Shown: piece by piece, positions 17,485-26,818 of the stretch
Position numbering within the stretch: position 1 is the stretch's first letter
Layout of the letters: every line of letters starts with the position of its first letter
From: a virus
Strand: one strand, 5' to 3'
IMG/VR virus record: IMGVR_UViG_3300044700_000325
Coordinates: 1-50,809 of that record
DNA length: 50,809 nucleotides
Position numbers and translations under genes: made by a program
The notes under the pieces: generated by a model
The model's database searches: none
What the model saw: the letters and a program-made list of their open reading frames with translations, nothing else
Told to the model about the DNA's origin: nothing

Positions 17485-18870
17485 TTAAAAATTATTTTCG
17501 ATTGCTAAACAAACTTCACCATTCATAGATATTAATCTTGACATATCATTGAATGAGATAAACGCGTGCCCTTGTTTACCCCAAGTTTGTCCCCAACTAT
17601 TTTTTATTCTAAAAAGTTTTTTCTCTTTATCCACACCATTTATTAAATATGCGTGACCTCCCACAATACCTCCTGTAACTCTAATTATTCCATTTGAATC
17701 GGGATAGAACATCCCTGAATACCAATAAGTACCAACAACTACAGGACCTAATTCAAATACTGATTTAATTAAAGTATTTAAATCGTAAGCCCAATAGTAA
17801 GATTTAATTACATTTTGAGATTGTAAGTATTTCGCACCTGCTCTAACAGATGTTCCATTATAATTTTCACCAGGCCATTCATCTATTTTTTGGGCTTGGT
17901 TATATATAGTTACAGGTGAAATTATTGGTGGTGTACCATCGTGACCAACAGGACCGTCTTCAACCCAATGAGCCCAAGAATATCCAACACAATGTGGTAA
18001 ATTACGTTGATTACCCCACCAACCATCAGAATCCCAATACTTAAATAGATAAACAGGGGTTTTTGTTGGTGTCGGTGTTGGTAACACAGGTTTAGATTTA
18101 CTCGGTGTTGGTGTTATTGCTTTAGATTTACTTGGTGTTGGTAATGGTTTGGATTTACTTGGTGTTGGTGTTATTTTAAATTTATTAACTACAGGTCTTG
18201 TAATAACAACACTAAGTAGATAATCGTAATTATCCTTAATTAGGTAATTTTTATCTCTAATATCAGGAATATACATTCTACCTAATAGTGAAACATCTGG
18301 CTTAACTTCTAACGGTGGTTCTAATTCTTGAGTGTCATTAATTACGTATGTAAAATCATTGATAGCACAACTGTCTGTAGAACAATCAGGACAATCGGGG
18401 TTAAACATTATAAATGGGTTCTTCAGTAAACTAAAGTTGTGTTTAACTTCAGGGGCGGATAATGGTGAGGTGTAGAATCTAAACTGAGATATTGCACCTT
18501 CAAAGGAACCTGCAAAATGTTTGTTTATTAATATATTAGTGTTTAGACCGCTAAATGTTGTTCCACTTAAATCAACGTCAGAAAAATTTTCAGGGTCTTG
18601 TGTATATCTTTGGAATAAATCATATTCAACTGTTGTCGCTGTTATTGTTTGGGGGGCTGGTATTGGATTTGATGTTGATATTGTAAATTCACAGGTAAAA
18701 TTATATGATGAAAAAAATAGTTCATACGTTCCAAAAATATAATTAGTTGAATAATTGTATGGAACAACGTGTGAACCAACATTAATTGTTCCACCTGTTT
18801 CCGGGTAAAACGTAATATCCGCAGTTTCACCACTATAATTTCTTGTTCCTATAACTACTGTTGATGCCAT
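17485..18870 (-). CDS. Fibre-type protein with papain-like (C1A) cysteine protease domain
   Basis: I place the start at the ATG at 18870 (MASTVVIG, 461 residues). The frame extends 30 codons further but overlaps the upstream gene's end. The N-terminal domain (1-80) matches the one at 16314-17480. A short LamG-like tail end follows (GAISQFRFYTSPLSAPEVKH), then a linker of PTPSKSK repeats (about 230-270), then a papain-fold domain. The catalytic residues are present: NQRNLPHCVGYSWAHW gives oxyanion Gln288 and Cys294, GGHAYLINGVD gives His406, and KNSWGQTWG gives Asn424. An active protease carried on the virion could cut host surface protein or process fibres. Confidence 0.88.
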   Translation of the reverse strand: MASTVVIGTRNYSGETADITFYPETGGTINVGSHVVPYNYSTNYIFGTYELFFSSYNFTCEFTISTSNPIPAPQTITATTVEYDLFQRYTQDPENFSDVDLSGTTFSGLNTNILINKHFAGSFEGAISQFRFYTSPLSAPEVKHNFSLLKNPFIMFNPDCPDCSTDSCAINDFTYVINDTQELEPPLEVKPDVSLLGRMYIPDIRDKNYLIKDNYDYLLSVVITRPVVNKFKITPTPSKSKPLPTPSKSKAITPTPSKSKPVLPTPTPTKTPVYLFKYWDSDGWWGNQRNLPHCVGYSWAHWVEDGPVGHDGTPPIISPVTIYNQAQKIDEWPGENYNGTSVRAGAKYLQSQNVIKSYYWAYDLNTLIKSVFELGPVVVGTYWYSGMFYPDSNGIIRVTGGIVGGHAYLINGVDKEKKLFRIKNSWGQTWGKQGHAFISFNDMSRLISMNGEVCLAIENNF

Positions 18871-18874
18871 AATA

Positions 18875-21800
18875 TTAAATACCGTAATTTGTTTTAGTTG
18901 TATTAAAGTTTTGTAAAACTTGAGCCCCTGATAAACCAATGTTGTAAATTTGAACCGCACCCAATCTATAAGAACAAGCGGAAGTTGTTGTTGTCAAATC
19001 TGTTGAATCGGGATATCCGAAATTGAAGTACATTGGTACACTACCACCATCATTGTATGGTGTGCTTCTTGGATAGGTTGATATTCCAACCATTGTTCCG
19101 TTTACATACGCGGTAAGTGTGGTTCCATTATATGTCCAACCAACATAATACCAATTATTCAGAGGAAAAACAATTGATGATGTTATTGGTGGCGTATCAA
19201 TTACATATGGCCAAACTCCGAATAAAAATCTACCACTTGAATCTCTTTGAATTTGAACGTCATGCCAAATAGTTTCTGGTGACAGTGAGCCTTGTTCAGA
19301 ATAAATCACACCATTTGATGTCGGATAAATCCAAAGAAAAATAGATTGAGTAGTACCTGTGTTAACAGGTGATAAATATGGGTTGATGTCAGAAGTGTTT
19401 ATGTATTCGGGAACACCACCCTCAATAGTTAAATATTTTGGTGATGCGTTAGTGTATGAAATAGTTCCTGTCATTTCTCCGTTTATATTCCCTTGTAAGT
19501 CAGTTATTACTGACCCCGTACCATTATAAGAACTATTATTTTGAATATCCCAATTCATTATTAAACCTGAAGTAACAAAAGATGTTGACGGTGTAACTGT
19601 TGGGGATGGTGTAATTGTATTAGTGGGTGTTACTGTTGGGGTTGGTGTTTCCGTATTAGTAATTGTTGGTGTTATTGTTTGAGTTGGTGTTGGGGTTTGT
19701 GTTATTGTATTAGTTGGGGTTTGTGTTATTGTATTAGTTGGGGTTTGTGTTATTGTATTGGTCGGTGTTTGTGTTTGTGTAACTGTATTGGTCGGTGTTT
19801 GAGTTTGTGTAACTGTATTGGTCGGTGTTTGTGTAGGTGTTGGTGTTTGGGTTCGTGTATTTGTTGGAGTTTGTGTATTTGTTGGTGTTTGGGTTCGTGT
19901 ATTTGTTGGTGTTACGGTTCTTGTTATTGTATTTGTTGGTGTTTGAGTTATTGTCGGTGTTGGGGTAGGTGTTGGTGTTGCAAATATTGGTGGATTTACG
20001 TTAATATTACAACATTTAGACAAAGTCGGGTTTGTGGTCTCAACAGATGTGAATGATGTTACACCGTTTAAATTACCATAATCATCAGGTAAACTAACAA
20101 ATGTAGTCCCCGTCAATTGACCTGAACTAATTGTTACACCCGTTATTATTTCAATTGTGTTACCTGTTTTAACCCCTAAAATATGTTTGAAATCCACAGT
20201 TAAATTTTCATTAAGTATTGATGATGATGTTAAAGTGTAAGTAATGTTAACAGACCCAGGTAAAATTTCTGAAGTTAATTCAACATCAATCAAAACCCCA
20301 CCAACAATATCACAAACAGGTATTTGTTTTGGGATTAAATGTTCTCTTAAACCTTGAGTTCCTCCACCCCAAGAAATGTTAAATGGAACACCAACTTGTT
20401 TTTCTTTATCGGTTGATAACGCTCTTGGTATCAACTCTTCAATATTTTCAAACGTTTGAAACAATTTACCGTTTATGTAAATTTTTAAACGACCATTACG
20501 ATATTGTTTGTTAATTAACCATTTTTCATTTAATTTCACCAAATCAATTTGTTCGGCCGGTGTAGCACCTTCGTGATTATAAAATGGTGTTATTAATATT
20601 TCAGTGTTGTTTACTAATGATTCTAAATATTGTTTTTCAGTGATATCATCTAAACCCCCTCTATATTTTAAATCACATTCGTCTAACCAAGTATAACGTT
20701 CCCATACGGCATTAAATTGAAACCAATGTTCTTCTTCTAACCACGCAGGGTTCTCTATTTGACATCTTGGGTAAATTGGTGAGGTACAATGTTCGTCAAC
20801 TGTATATCCTGTTGTATACGTAATTCCTGTTGTAGTACAAGACCCGGTAGTTTCACAATCACCTGTTATTCTTAATATTCTAACACAAATACTTGGATTT
20901 TTAGGGTCACCTGACAATTTAAATGATAACGCATTTGACATTGAATCATCTAATGGATTACTTTCACAAGTACTCTGTATTGATGAGGTTGTACCTGTTC
21001 CACAAGTGTGTAGTTTACATTCCCAACCACAATTAACATATTCGTCAGGTGGGCAACCACAACTATTACAACTACCATTACCGTTGACTGTACTACAACC
21101 ACAAACATTACAACCGTAATTTACGTGAGGGTCGTGTTTGTCGTCAACTGACCTTGGTGGGTAAACAAATATACATCTACTATCAGTTACACCGGTATTA
21201 CAACAAGCACAAGTCTCAAGACTAACTAAAGGTTCTGTAATTCTTGTATAACCTGTTAATGAACTTGGTGAACCATCGGCGTGATGGTAATATTTGTTTT
21301 CGGCTCTAGCTCCAAAATAGAAAAATGTGTCTTTGTTATTTGGATAAATTTCGTTTAATGTGGTTTCACCTGAACTAGGGGAATACTCATCAACTAATCT
21401 TGGTTTTAATAACATTTCAACCGACCATCCCTTATTCATTCTTTCAGGGAAGATATCATAATCATAACCAAATAATTTGTAGAAACCTTGATAAAAACCA
21501 CCGTATAATTCGTGGTATCTACCGATATATGGACTATTTTTACTAACTACTTCGTATAAGATATTATCTTCAAAACCTGAAAATCTAAAATTAGGGGTGT
21601 TAGTATATCCTGTCACTTGAAACATTTTAAATCGTCTGTCAAAAACTAAACGATTAAACTTATCAGTATCATTAACTAATCCATTTGTGAATGTAATTGT
21701 TTGTGCGGTCATGCCGGTTACTAAACCGTTATCAGTACCGGTTAAACCAATGTCGCAAGATGTTTTTGCGGTAAAACAATTAATATCTTCACCCTCATTT

Positions 21801-22060
21801 ATTTTAAAATTTTGGGATACAAAAACGTTATTAAAATTATAGTTTTTATATGTTAAAACTAAATTTTGTGCGGTTAATGTATTATTAATATCAAAATATA
21901 TTGGTAACCTATTACCGTATGTTTGAGCAATTAAATAAGGTGAATATACAACTTCTTGATTGAAGTTTATCTCATCTGATGATAAAGACATATCGTATGA
22001 GTCCAAACTAAGTTTTAAACCCACACTTGAATTTTGATATTGATAAATATTCTGACTCAC
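18875..22060 (-). CDS. Large fibre/adhesin protein with Cys-rich insert, Thr-rich linker and LamG domain
   Basis: 1061 residues. The start is GTG at 22060 ([12 protein letters not shown]); no ATG lies upstream in frame before a stop. The N-terminal 280 residues look like a virion attachment domain. Residues about 283-380 are very Cys-rich ([25 protein letters not shown]), suggesting disulfides or metal binding. A beta-rich region follows, then a Thr-every-second-residue linker (nucleotides about 19600-19970), and a C-terminal LamG-like domain ([10 protein letters not shown].. [10 protein letters not shown].. [10 protein letters not shown]). The gene begins the minus-strand fibre operon, divergent from 22115, with a TATTTAT motif 13 bases before its start. 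Confidence 0.85.
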   Translation of the reverse strand: MSQNIYQYQNSSVGLKLSLDSYDMSLSSDEINFNQEVVYSPYLIAQTYGNRLPIYFDINNTLTAQNLVLTYKNYNFNNVFVSQNFKINEGEDINCFTAKTSCDIGLTGTDNGLVTGMTAQTITFTNGLVNDTDKFNRLVFDRRFKMFQVTGYTNTPNFRFSGFEDNILYEVVSKNSPYIGRYHELYGGFYQGFYKLFGYDYDIFPERMNKGWSVEMLLKPRLVDEYSPSSGETTLNEIYPNNKDTFFYFGARAENKYYHHADGSPSSLTGYTRITEPLVSLETCACCNTGVTDSRCIFVYPPRSVDDKHDPHVNYGCNVCGCSTVNGNGSCNSCGCPPDEYVNCGWECKLHTCGTGTTSSIQSTCESNPLDDSMSNALSFKLSGDPKNPSICVRILRITGDCETTGSCTTTGITYTTGYTVDEHCTSPIYPRCQIENPAWLEEEHWFQFNAVWERYTWLDECDLKYRGGLDDITEKQYLESLVNNTEILITPFYNHEGATPAEQIDLVKLNEKWLINKQYRNGRLKIYINGKLFQTFENIEELIPRALSTDKEKQVGVPFNISWGGGTQGLREHLIPKQIPVCDIVGGVLIDVELTSEILPGSVNITYTLTSSSILNENLTVDFKHILGVKTGNTIEIITGVTISSGQLTGTTFVSLPDDYGNLNGVTSFTSVETTNPTLSKCCNINVNPPIFATPTPTPTPTITQTPTNTITRTVTPTNTRTQTPTNTQTPTNTRTQTPTPTQTPTNTVTQTQTPTNTVTQTQTPTNTITQTPTNTITQTPTNTITQTPTPTQTITPTITNTETPTPTVTPTNTITPSPTVTPSTSFVTSGLIMNWDIQNNSSYNGTGSVITDLQGNINGEMTGTISYTNASPKYLTIEGGVPEYINTSDINPYLSPVNTGTTQSIFLWIYPTSNGVIYSEQGSLSPETIWHDVQIQRDSSGRFLFGVWPYVIDTPPITSSIVFPLNNWYYVGWTYNGTTLTAYVNGTMVGISTYPRSTPYNDGGSVPMYFNFGYPDSTDLTTTTSACSYRLGAVQIYNIGLSGAQVLQNFNTTKTNYGI

Positions 22061-22073
22061 AATCTTTTTTATG

Positions 22074-22080
22074 ATAAATA
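22074..22080 (-). promoter_or_regulatory. Candidate late promoter (GTATTTAT) of the fibre operon
   Basis: The minus strand reads GAGTATTTATCATAA, 13 bases before the GTG start at 22060. It is one of two oppositely directed copies in a 54-base divergent intergenic region. Confidence 0.5.
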
Positions 22081-22093
22081 CTCTATATCGTGG

Positions 22094-22100
22094 TATTTAT
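22094..22100 (+). promoter_or_regulatory. Candidate late promoter (GTATTTAT) of the 22115 gene cluster
   Basis: TGGTATTTATTAATA on the plus strand lies 14 bases before the ATG at 22115. Its mirror copy at 22074-22080 serves the opposite operon. Confidence 0.5.
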
Positions 22101-22114
22101 TAATAAAAAAGAAG

Positions 22115-22945
22115 ATGATTAAGTATAATACTGGATATTTTGGTAATAATTGTTATTTCTATCTAAAGGAGGGGAGTGAGAATATTACACTATATTATTC
22201 AACAGGTGAGACTTTAAATGAATCTAAAAAAGATTTTGAAAAACAATCTTTTAAAAAGAACGATGCAAAAAAAGTTGTTGACTCTTTAAGAAAAATTTTA
22301 AAAAGTAAAAAGAGATATAGTAAAGATAGCATAAGAAAAGAATTAACTAAAAAACCATCAGGTGAACTTGATGAATTAGTTGATTCTGACGGTACTATGT
22401 TATCATCAAGAATCCCTAATCTAAATCAAACATTAACCCCACACAAAACTATGGACCAAACGGTGGCTATGAGTAGGATACCTAGTAATCCTGTTTTAAG
22501 AGGTTATCGTGTTTATTATGGTGAAAGTGTTGAAGATAATGATAATGTTATGTCAGAAGTTGATTACTCAGATGCGTTTGGATATGAGGAGACTGAAGAT
22601 ATGGATTATAAAAACACCGTTAAAACATTAAAACAAATGGGTGTTGAAAATGCGGATGAAAGAGCCGAACAATTTGGTAAATTACCTAAAATTAAAAGAA
22701 AGGGTAAATTCTTAAAACAACGTTTAGTTGAAAAAGACCAACTTGATGAAGAACAAAGACAGAAGATGGTTAAAATGGTTGAGGATATCTTAACTAAGAA
22801 AAACAAATCAGAATCTGACATTATTTCAAAATCTAACCCTGTTAGTAAAATATTGGCAAAAAATTTACAATCAATTAAAAAAATTGCCGAAAAAGAAGGT
22901 ATTAGTGTTAGTGAATTAATTAAAATTTTAAAATCTAATGAATAA
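22115..22945 (+). CDS. Hypothetical protein, probable virion component
   Basis: 276 residues. I choose the ATG at 22115 (MIKYNTGYFG) because the longer frame would overlap the divergent fibre gene and its promoter. The N-terminus is compact (FGNNCYFYLKEG); the rest is highly charged and mostly helical, with Lys-rich stretches (residues about 55-85) and a C-terminal helix (KKIAEKEGISVSELIKILKS). A late-promoter-like motif lies 14 bases upstream. No family is recognised. It leads a run of five closely spaced genes ending at a terminator. Confidence 0.8.
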   Translation: MIKYNTGYFGNNCYFYLKEGSENITLYYSTGETLNESKKDFEKQSFKKNDAKKVVDSLRKILKSKKRYSKDSIRKELTKKPSGELDELVDSDGTMLSSRIPNLNQTLTPHKTMDQTVAMSRIPSNPVLRGYRVYYGESVEDNDNVMSEVDYSDAFGYEETEDMDYKNTVKTLKQMGVENADERAEQFGKLPKIKRKGKFLKQRLVEKDQLDEEQRQKMVKMVEDILTKKNKSESDIISKSNPVSKILAKNLQSIKKIAEKEGISVSELIKILKSNE

Positions 22946-23408
22946 AGATTTATACGGAAATACTGTTAATTTACCTGAAGACGTTCTGAAATATTTAGAT
23001 GAATGTTTTAACTCGGCTATTGGGGCTGACGATTCAACTGAAGGATTTAGAAGAAATAAAGAATTGAGGGATAAAGGTAATATTTCTTACCAACAATTAA
23101 AAAGAATGAAGAATTGGTTTGATGACTTTAACGGACATCAAAATGATTTACCTTTTATTCTAAATGGTGGTGATTATGTAAAAAATTGGGTGAACAATAC
23201 TTTAACCTCAATGAGAGGTGACGTTCAGCGTTCTAAAGAAATTAAATCAATCGGATTAGATAACCAATTTATCGCACCTCACGAAAAAAATAATATAGTA
23301 AATCAAAATAGACCAAGTAAAGACCATCACTCAAATCTTGAACGATATAATTTAGCCGTAACAGAAAGTTTACGTAGAATAAACGACTTAATAAAAAAAA
23401 TAATTTAA
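22938..23408 (+). CDS. Hypothetical protein
   Basis: 156 residues, overlapping the end of the previous gene by 8 bases. It contains LPEDVLKYLDECFNSA and YQQLKRMKNWFDDFNG, then a loop with NGGDYVKNWVNN and a C-terminal helix (AVTESLRRINDLIKKII). It looks soluble and helical. No function can be named. The position between probable virion genes suggests a head or tail accessory protein. Confidence 0.75.
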   Translation: MNKDLYGNTVNLPEDVLKYLDECFNSAIGADDSTEGFRRNKELRDKGNISYQQLKRMKNWFDDFNGHQNDLPFILNGGDYVKNWVNNTLTSMRGDVQRSKEIKSIGLDNQFIAPHEKNNIVNQNRPSKDHHSNLERYNLAVTESLRRINDLIKKII

Positions 23409-23409
23409 T

Positions 23410-23706
23410 ATGCCGTCAAACGAACCATTAAATTTTGAACAACCTAAAAATAGATTGTCAGAAATTGCAGACTCAGAAAGAAAAAAATTAATCCCTAAAA
23501 ATGATTATAATCAAACAGGTAACCTATATTCTGCGGTTAATCCTGATGCGTTAGCTGATGGTGATGCCAAAGGTAGAGGAACAGGTGGTGATTTAGATGT
23601 TCATAACGAATCAGCGGGTACATTACTTGATATTGTTGAACGTAAAAATGAAATAAAATTAAACTACTATAAATCAGTATCACCATATACAACTCCAAGT
23701 GCGTAA
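23410..23706 (+). CDS. Hypothetical small protein
   Basis: 98 residues starting one base after the previous stop. It is polar and low in hydrophobic residues, with a Gly/Asp-rich middle (ADGDAKGRGTGGDLDVHN), so it may be partly unstructured. Its last base is the first base of the next gene's ATG (TAATG overlap), implying coupled translation. No family is recognised. Confidence 0.7.
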   Translation: MPSNEPLNFEQPKNRLSEIADSERKKLIPKNDYNQTGNLYSAVNPDALADGDAKGRGTGGDLDVHNESAGTLLDIVERKNEIKLNYYKSVSPYTTPSA

Positions 23707-24113
23707 TGAAACTTTACAATACATTTAAATCTCTTATTTTAGAAGTGGCGTCAGTTGACTCAATAGTTGATGCAATTAAAAAAAGAAAGAAGATTGTGAT
23801 TTATTATGATGGGGATGAACCAGGAGGTCGAGGATTACGTGAGATTGAACCTGTTTGTTTCGGTTATAGTAAAGCAGATAACCCTATATTAAGGGCTTGG
23901 GATTATGAAGGTGCGTCACATACAGGATACAAAGGAGAACAACCATTACCGGGTTGGAGGATTTTTAGAGTTGACAAAATACTTTCATTTAAACCAACAG
24001 GTGAAGATTTTAATGAAATGAAACCTGGTTATAACCCTAGAGGTGATAAAAGTATGACGAGAGTTATTGTTAATGCAATTTTTGATAATAACCCTAATAA
24101 TGAAAATGTTTAA
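23706..24113 (+). CDS. WYL-like single-domain protein with a capsid-targeting-like N-terminus
   Basis: 135 residues. From residue about 18 the chain follows the WYL pattern: SIVDAIKKRKKIVIYY, then LREIEPVCFGYS, LRAWDYEG, and WRIFRVDKILSF. WYL domains are SH3-like folds that bind ligands or nucleic acids, usually in regulators of bacterial defence or DNA-damage responses. Here there is no helix-turn-helix. The first residues, MKLYNTFKSLILE|VAS, resemble a T4 capsid-targeting peptide ending in a gp21-type I/L-x-E site. It may therefore be packaged in the head; that is inference. Confidence 0.65.
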   Translation: MKLYNTFKSLILEVASVDSIVDAIKKRKKIVIYYDGDEPGGRGLREIEPVCFGYSKADNPILRAWDYEGASHTGYKGEQPLPGWRIFRVDKILSFKPTGEDFNEMKPGYNPRGDKSMTRVIVNAIFDNNPNNENV

Positions 24114-24123
24114 TTTTTGAAAT

Positions 24124-24771
24124 ATGACAAATGAGAATGATTTAATGATGAAATTAGTTGCTGCTAAACAAATTATGAATAAACATAATGAAATTGGTCG
24201 TGGTGGAATGCCAACGTCAATAAATGAAACTCCTAAAGTTGAGACATATAATCAACCTAACGCAACTTATAACATACCACAGGAATATATGAATGAGTCA
24301 ATGACTATGGGACATATGCAAAATGATGATGTTAATTACCCATTGTTGTCTGAAAGTGCTATGAATGAAAAAAACTTAACTAAAACATATTCACCTGCAC
24401 CAAGTGAAAGAATTATGTCATCAAAATTACCTGACGCGATTAAACAATTAATGATTGAACATCCAATTCATCAACCTGACAATCCATTATCAGGTGGTGC
24501 TCAGATTTCAAATGAATTGGTTGAGAAAGCATCTCGTTTAATGGGTACAAACGCTAAAGGTGAACAACAGACACAGAGAAGACCCGTTCAAGAACAACAA
24601 ATCCAACCAACGGGTGATTTAAAATCAATGATTAGAGAGGCGGTTAGAGAAGTGTTATCTGAAAACGGTTTAATTACCGAATCAGTTTCAAAAGCTAACG
24701 ATGTCTTCACATTTAGAGTCGGTTCTCATGTTTTTGAAGGTAAGGTAACCAAAATTAAAAAAGTAAAATAA
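24124..24771 (+). CDS. Hypothetical protein, probable virion component
   Basis: 215 residues. It is Met/Asn/Gln-rich and probably disordered through residue 150, with a Gln-rich segment (EQQTQRRPVQEQQIQ) and then an amphipathic helix (LKSMIREAVREVLSENG). A compact C-terminal end follows (DVFTFRVGSHVFEGKVTKI). It is the last gene of the 22115-24771 run and is followed directly by a strong terminator. I recognise no family. Confidence 0.75.
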   Translation: MTNENDLMMKLVAAKQIMNKHNEIGRGGMPTSINETPKVETYNQPNATYNIPQEYMNESMTMGHMQNDDVNYPLLSESAMNEKNLTKTYSPAPSERIMSSKLPDAIKQLMIEHPIHQPDNPLSGGAQISNELVEKASRLMGTNAKGEQQTQRRPVQEQQIQPTGDLKSMIREAVREVLSENGLITESVSKANDVFTFRVGSHVFEGKVTKIKKVK

Positions 24772-24779
24772 CTTAACAA

Positions 24780-24805
24780 ACCTCACTGAAAAGTGGGGTT
24801 TTTTT
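24780..24805 (+). terminator. Rho-independent terminator
   Basis: CCTCACT / AGTGGGG stem (7 pairs, one G-T) around a GAAA loop, followed by seven T. It closes the 22115-24771 run. No TATTTAT motif follows before the next gene at 24867. Confidence 0.85.
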
Positions 24806-24866
24806 ATGCCATATCTTTATTCTAACAAATTTAATGATTATTATTTTGAATAATTAAATTAAATTT

Positions 24867-26084
24867 ATGAAAGAAAAAATTAAGGTATTAGTTCTCCCAT
24901 CCGATACTACAGGTGTTGGTAAATTCAGGTCACTTGACCCTCACACTTTTTTACAAGACATGTATACTGACGATTTTCACGTTGATATTGATTATGAACC
25001 AAAAATTAACGATTTAAATTATTGGAAAAAATATCAAATTGTTCACGTTCACAGAAATATCGGACATGATTATGATGCTTCACCTAAAATTATTAAAAAT
25101 TTACAATCAATTGGTATTGTGGTTATTGTTGATATTGACGATTATTGGTTACCAACAAAAGAACACCCAATCCATAGTATTATAGTTGCTAATAAATTAC
25201 ACGAAAAAATTGTTGCTAACTTAAAGGTTGCGGATTACGTAACCACAACAACTAAAGTGTTTGCTGAGGAAATTAGAAAATTCAATAAAAACGTAGTTGT
25301 TTTTCCAAACGCTATTAACCCAAAAGAACCCCAATTTAATGAACCAACACCTAAGTCAGATAGAATCAGAATTGGTTGGTTAGGTGGTTCATCACACCTT
25401 CACGATTTAAAATTATTAGATGGTATGGTTAATAAAAACTCGTCCCTTAAAGATGAGGTTCAATATGTTATATGTGGATTTGATACTAGAGGAACTGTTA
25501 CCGAACTTAATAAAGAAACAGGTGAACAAAAACAAAGACCAATTAAACCTGAAGAAACTGTTTGGGTTCAATACGAGAAAATTTTTACAAACAACTATAA
25601 AATAATTGATGAGAATTATTTGAAATTTTTAAATGAGTTTAAAGAAGGTGATTATGGTAATGTTCTTGAGTTACCTTACAGACGTGTTTGGACTTTACCT
25701 GTTAATACATATGCGATAAATTATTCTAAATTTGATATATCTTTAGCACCGATTAAAAATCACATCTTTAATAGAATGAAGTCACAACTTAAAGTTATTG
25801 AAGCGGGATTTTATAAGAAAGCGTTAATTGCGTCAAATGTTGGACCTTACACGATTGACTTGAAACATTCATTAAATAATGGTAACTTTGTTGACGGGAA
25901 TGCTTTATTAGTGAACGAACATAATAATCATAGTGATTGGGCTAAGTTTACTAAAAAATTAGTACAGAATCCTAATCTTATTGAAGATATGGGTAATCGT
26001 CTTTATGAAACAGTTAAAGACACTTACGATTTAAATAAAGTAACCAAAGATAGAGCTGAATTTTACAAATCTTTAATTAAATAA
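24867..26084 (+). CDS. GT-B fold glycosyltransferase
   Basis: 405 residues with a GT-B layout. The N-terminal Rossmann half starts IKVLVLPSDTTGVGKFRS and contains IVHVHRNIG and IVDIDDYWL. The C-terminal half opens with RIRIGWLGGSSHLHDLKLL, a typical GT4 donor-domain strand, and continues to FDISLAPIKNHIFNRMKS and LKVIEAGFYKKALIASN, which holds the E-x-G donor-binding pattern. It would transfer a nucleotide-activated sugar. It is the first gene of the main modification cluster, which continues with 2-base and smaller gaps. Confidence 0.88.
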   Translation: MKEKIKVLVLPSDTTGVGKFRSLDPHTFLQDMYTDDFHVDIDYEPKINDLNYWKKYQIVHVHRNIGHDYDASPKIIKNLQSIGIVVIVDIDDYWLPTKEHPIHSIIVANKLHEKIVANLKVADYVTTTTKVFAEEIRKFNKNVVVFPNAINPKEPQFNEPTPKSDRIRIGWLGGSSHLHDLKLLDGMVNKNSSLKDEVQYVICGFDTRGTVTELNKETGEQKQRPIKPEETVWVQYEKIFTNNYKIIDENYLKFLNEFKEGDYGNVLELPYRRVWTLPVNTYAINYSKFDISLAPIKNHIFNRMKSQLKVIEAGFYKKALIASNVGPYTIDLKHSLNNGNFVDGNALLVNEHNNHSDWAKFTKKLVQNPNLIEDMGNRLYETVKDTYDLNKVTKDRAEFYKSLIK

Positions 26085-26086
26085 TA

Positions 26087-26818
26087 ATGATAAAAATACC
26101 ATTAACTAAAATTTTATTCCTTGACATTGAGACTGTGGGGATTGAAAAAGATTATGATACTTGTCTTGAAAAAAGACCTGAGTTGGCGAATCAATTTATA
26201 AAATATTATGATTGGTTTCAGAAACGATTTCCTGAAGACCACGTTACCACACCATCTTATACGGAGGAAAAGATTGTACGTCTTAATGAAGTTTTTAGTA
26301 GAAGAACCGCATTAGTTCCTGAGTTTGCTAAAATTGTTTGTGTTAATGTTCAGTTTGTTACTGACAATGGGGATGTTAAATCACAATCATTTTCAGGTGA
26401 TGATGAAAAAGAATTATTACGTAACTGTAAAAAAGTTTTAGATAAGTGTTATAAATTGGATTTCCATATTTGTGGTCACAACCTAAAGAACTTCGATATT
26501 CCAATGTTGGCGAAACGAATGATAATTAATGGAATTGCCCCATCATCAATGTTACCATCATATGATACTAAACCTTGGGAAGTTAAGGCGATTGACACTA
26601 AAGATGTTTGGCAATATGGTGCTTATAGTGCGATAGGTTCGTTAGATTTACTATGTACTGCATTAGGTATTCCTTCACCAAAAGAAGGTGAGATTACGGG
26701 TGATAAAGTACACACAGCGTATTGGAATGATGGGAAATTAAAAGAAATAACCGAATACTGTGAACGTGACGTTAGAGTATTGATAGATATAATAATAAAA
26801 CTAAAAGAATTAGAATAA
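26087..26818 (+). CDS. DEDDy 3'-5' exonuclease, PolB-exonuclease-like
   Basis: 243 residues of the predicted DNA_pol_B_exo2 type. The four acidic positions are visible: FLDIETVG (Asp13, Glu15), GHNLKNFDIPML (Asp137) and YCERDVRVL (Tyr224, Asp228). The enzyme would remove nucleotides 3' to 5' on DNA; in related organisms it is a stand-alone nuclease of unclear role. It lies between a glycosyltransferase and a dUTPase, overlapping the latter by one base, so a nucleotide/DNA pair is embedded in a glycosylation cluster. Confidence 0.88.
   Translation: MIKIPLTKILFLDIETVGIEKDYDTCLEKRPELANQFIKYYDWFQKRFPEDHVTTPSYTEEKIVRLNEVFSRRTALVPEFAKIVCVNVQFVTDNGDVKSQSFSGDDEKELLRNCKKVLDKCYKLDFHICGHNLKNFDIPMLAKRMIINGIAPSSMLPSYDTKPWEVKAIDTKDVWQYGAYSAIGSLDLLCTALGIPSPKEGEITGDKVHTAYWNDGKLKEITEYCERDVRVLIDIIIKLKELE

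Noticed and set aside
17960-18000. Loss of the catalytic Cys in the papain-like domain (Ser before Trp in GYSWAHW)
   Set aside because: The correct alignment places CVGYS over CWAFS of papain, with Gln six residues before the Cys, so Cys294 is the catalytic residue and is intact.
18871-18960. Thirty extra N-terminal codons of the protease-fibre gene
   Set aside because: They overlap the end of the upstream gene, while the ATG at 18870 starts exactly at the domain shared with the neighbouring fibre gene.
3352-22060. Diversity-generating retroelement acting on the fibre genes
   Set aside because: No reverse transcriptase and no template/variable repeat pair with adenine-biased differences is visible in the window.
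22034-22114. Upstream start of the 22115 gene
   Set aside because: It would overlap the divergent fibre gene and its promoter; the ATG at 22115 lies just after a promoter-like motif.
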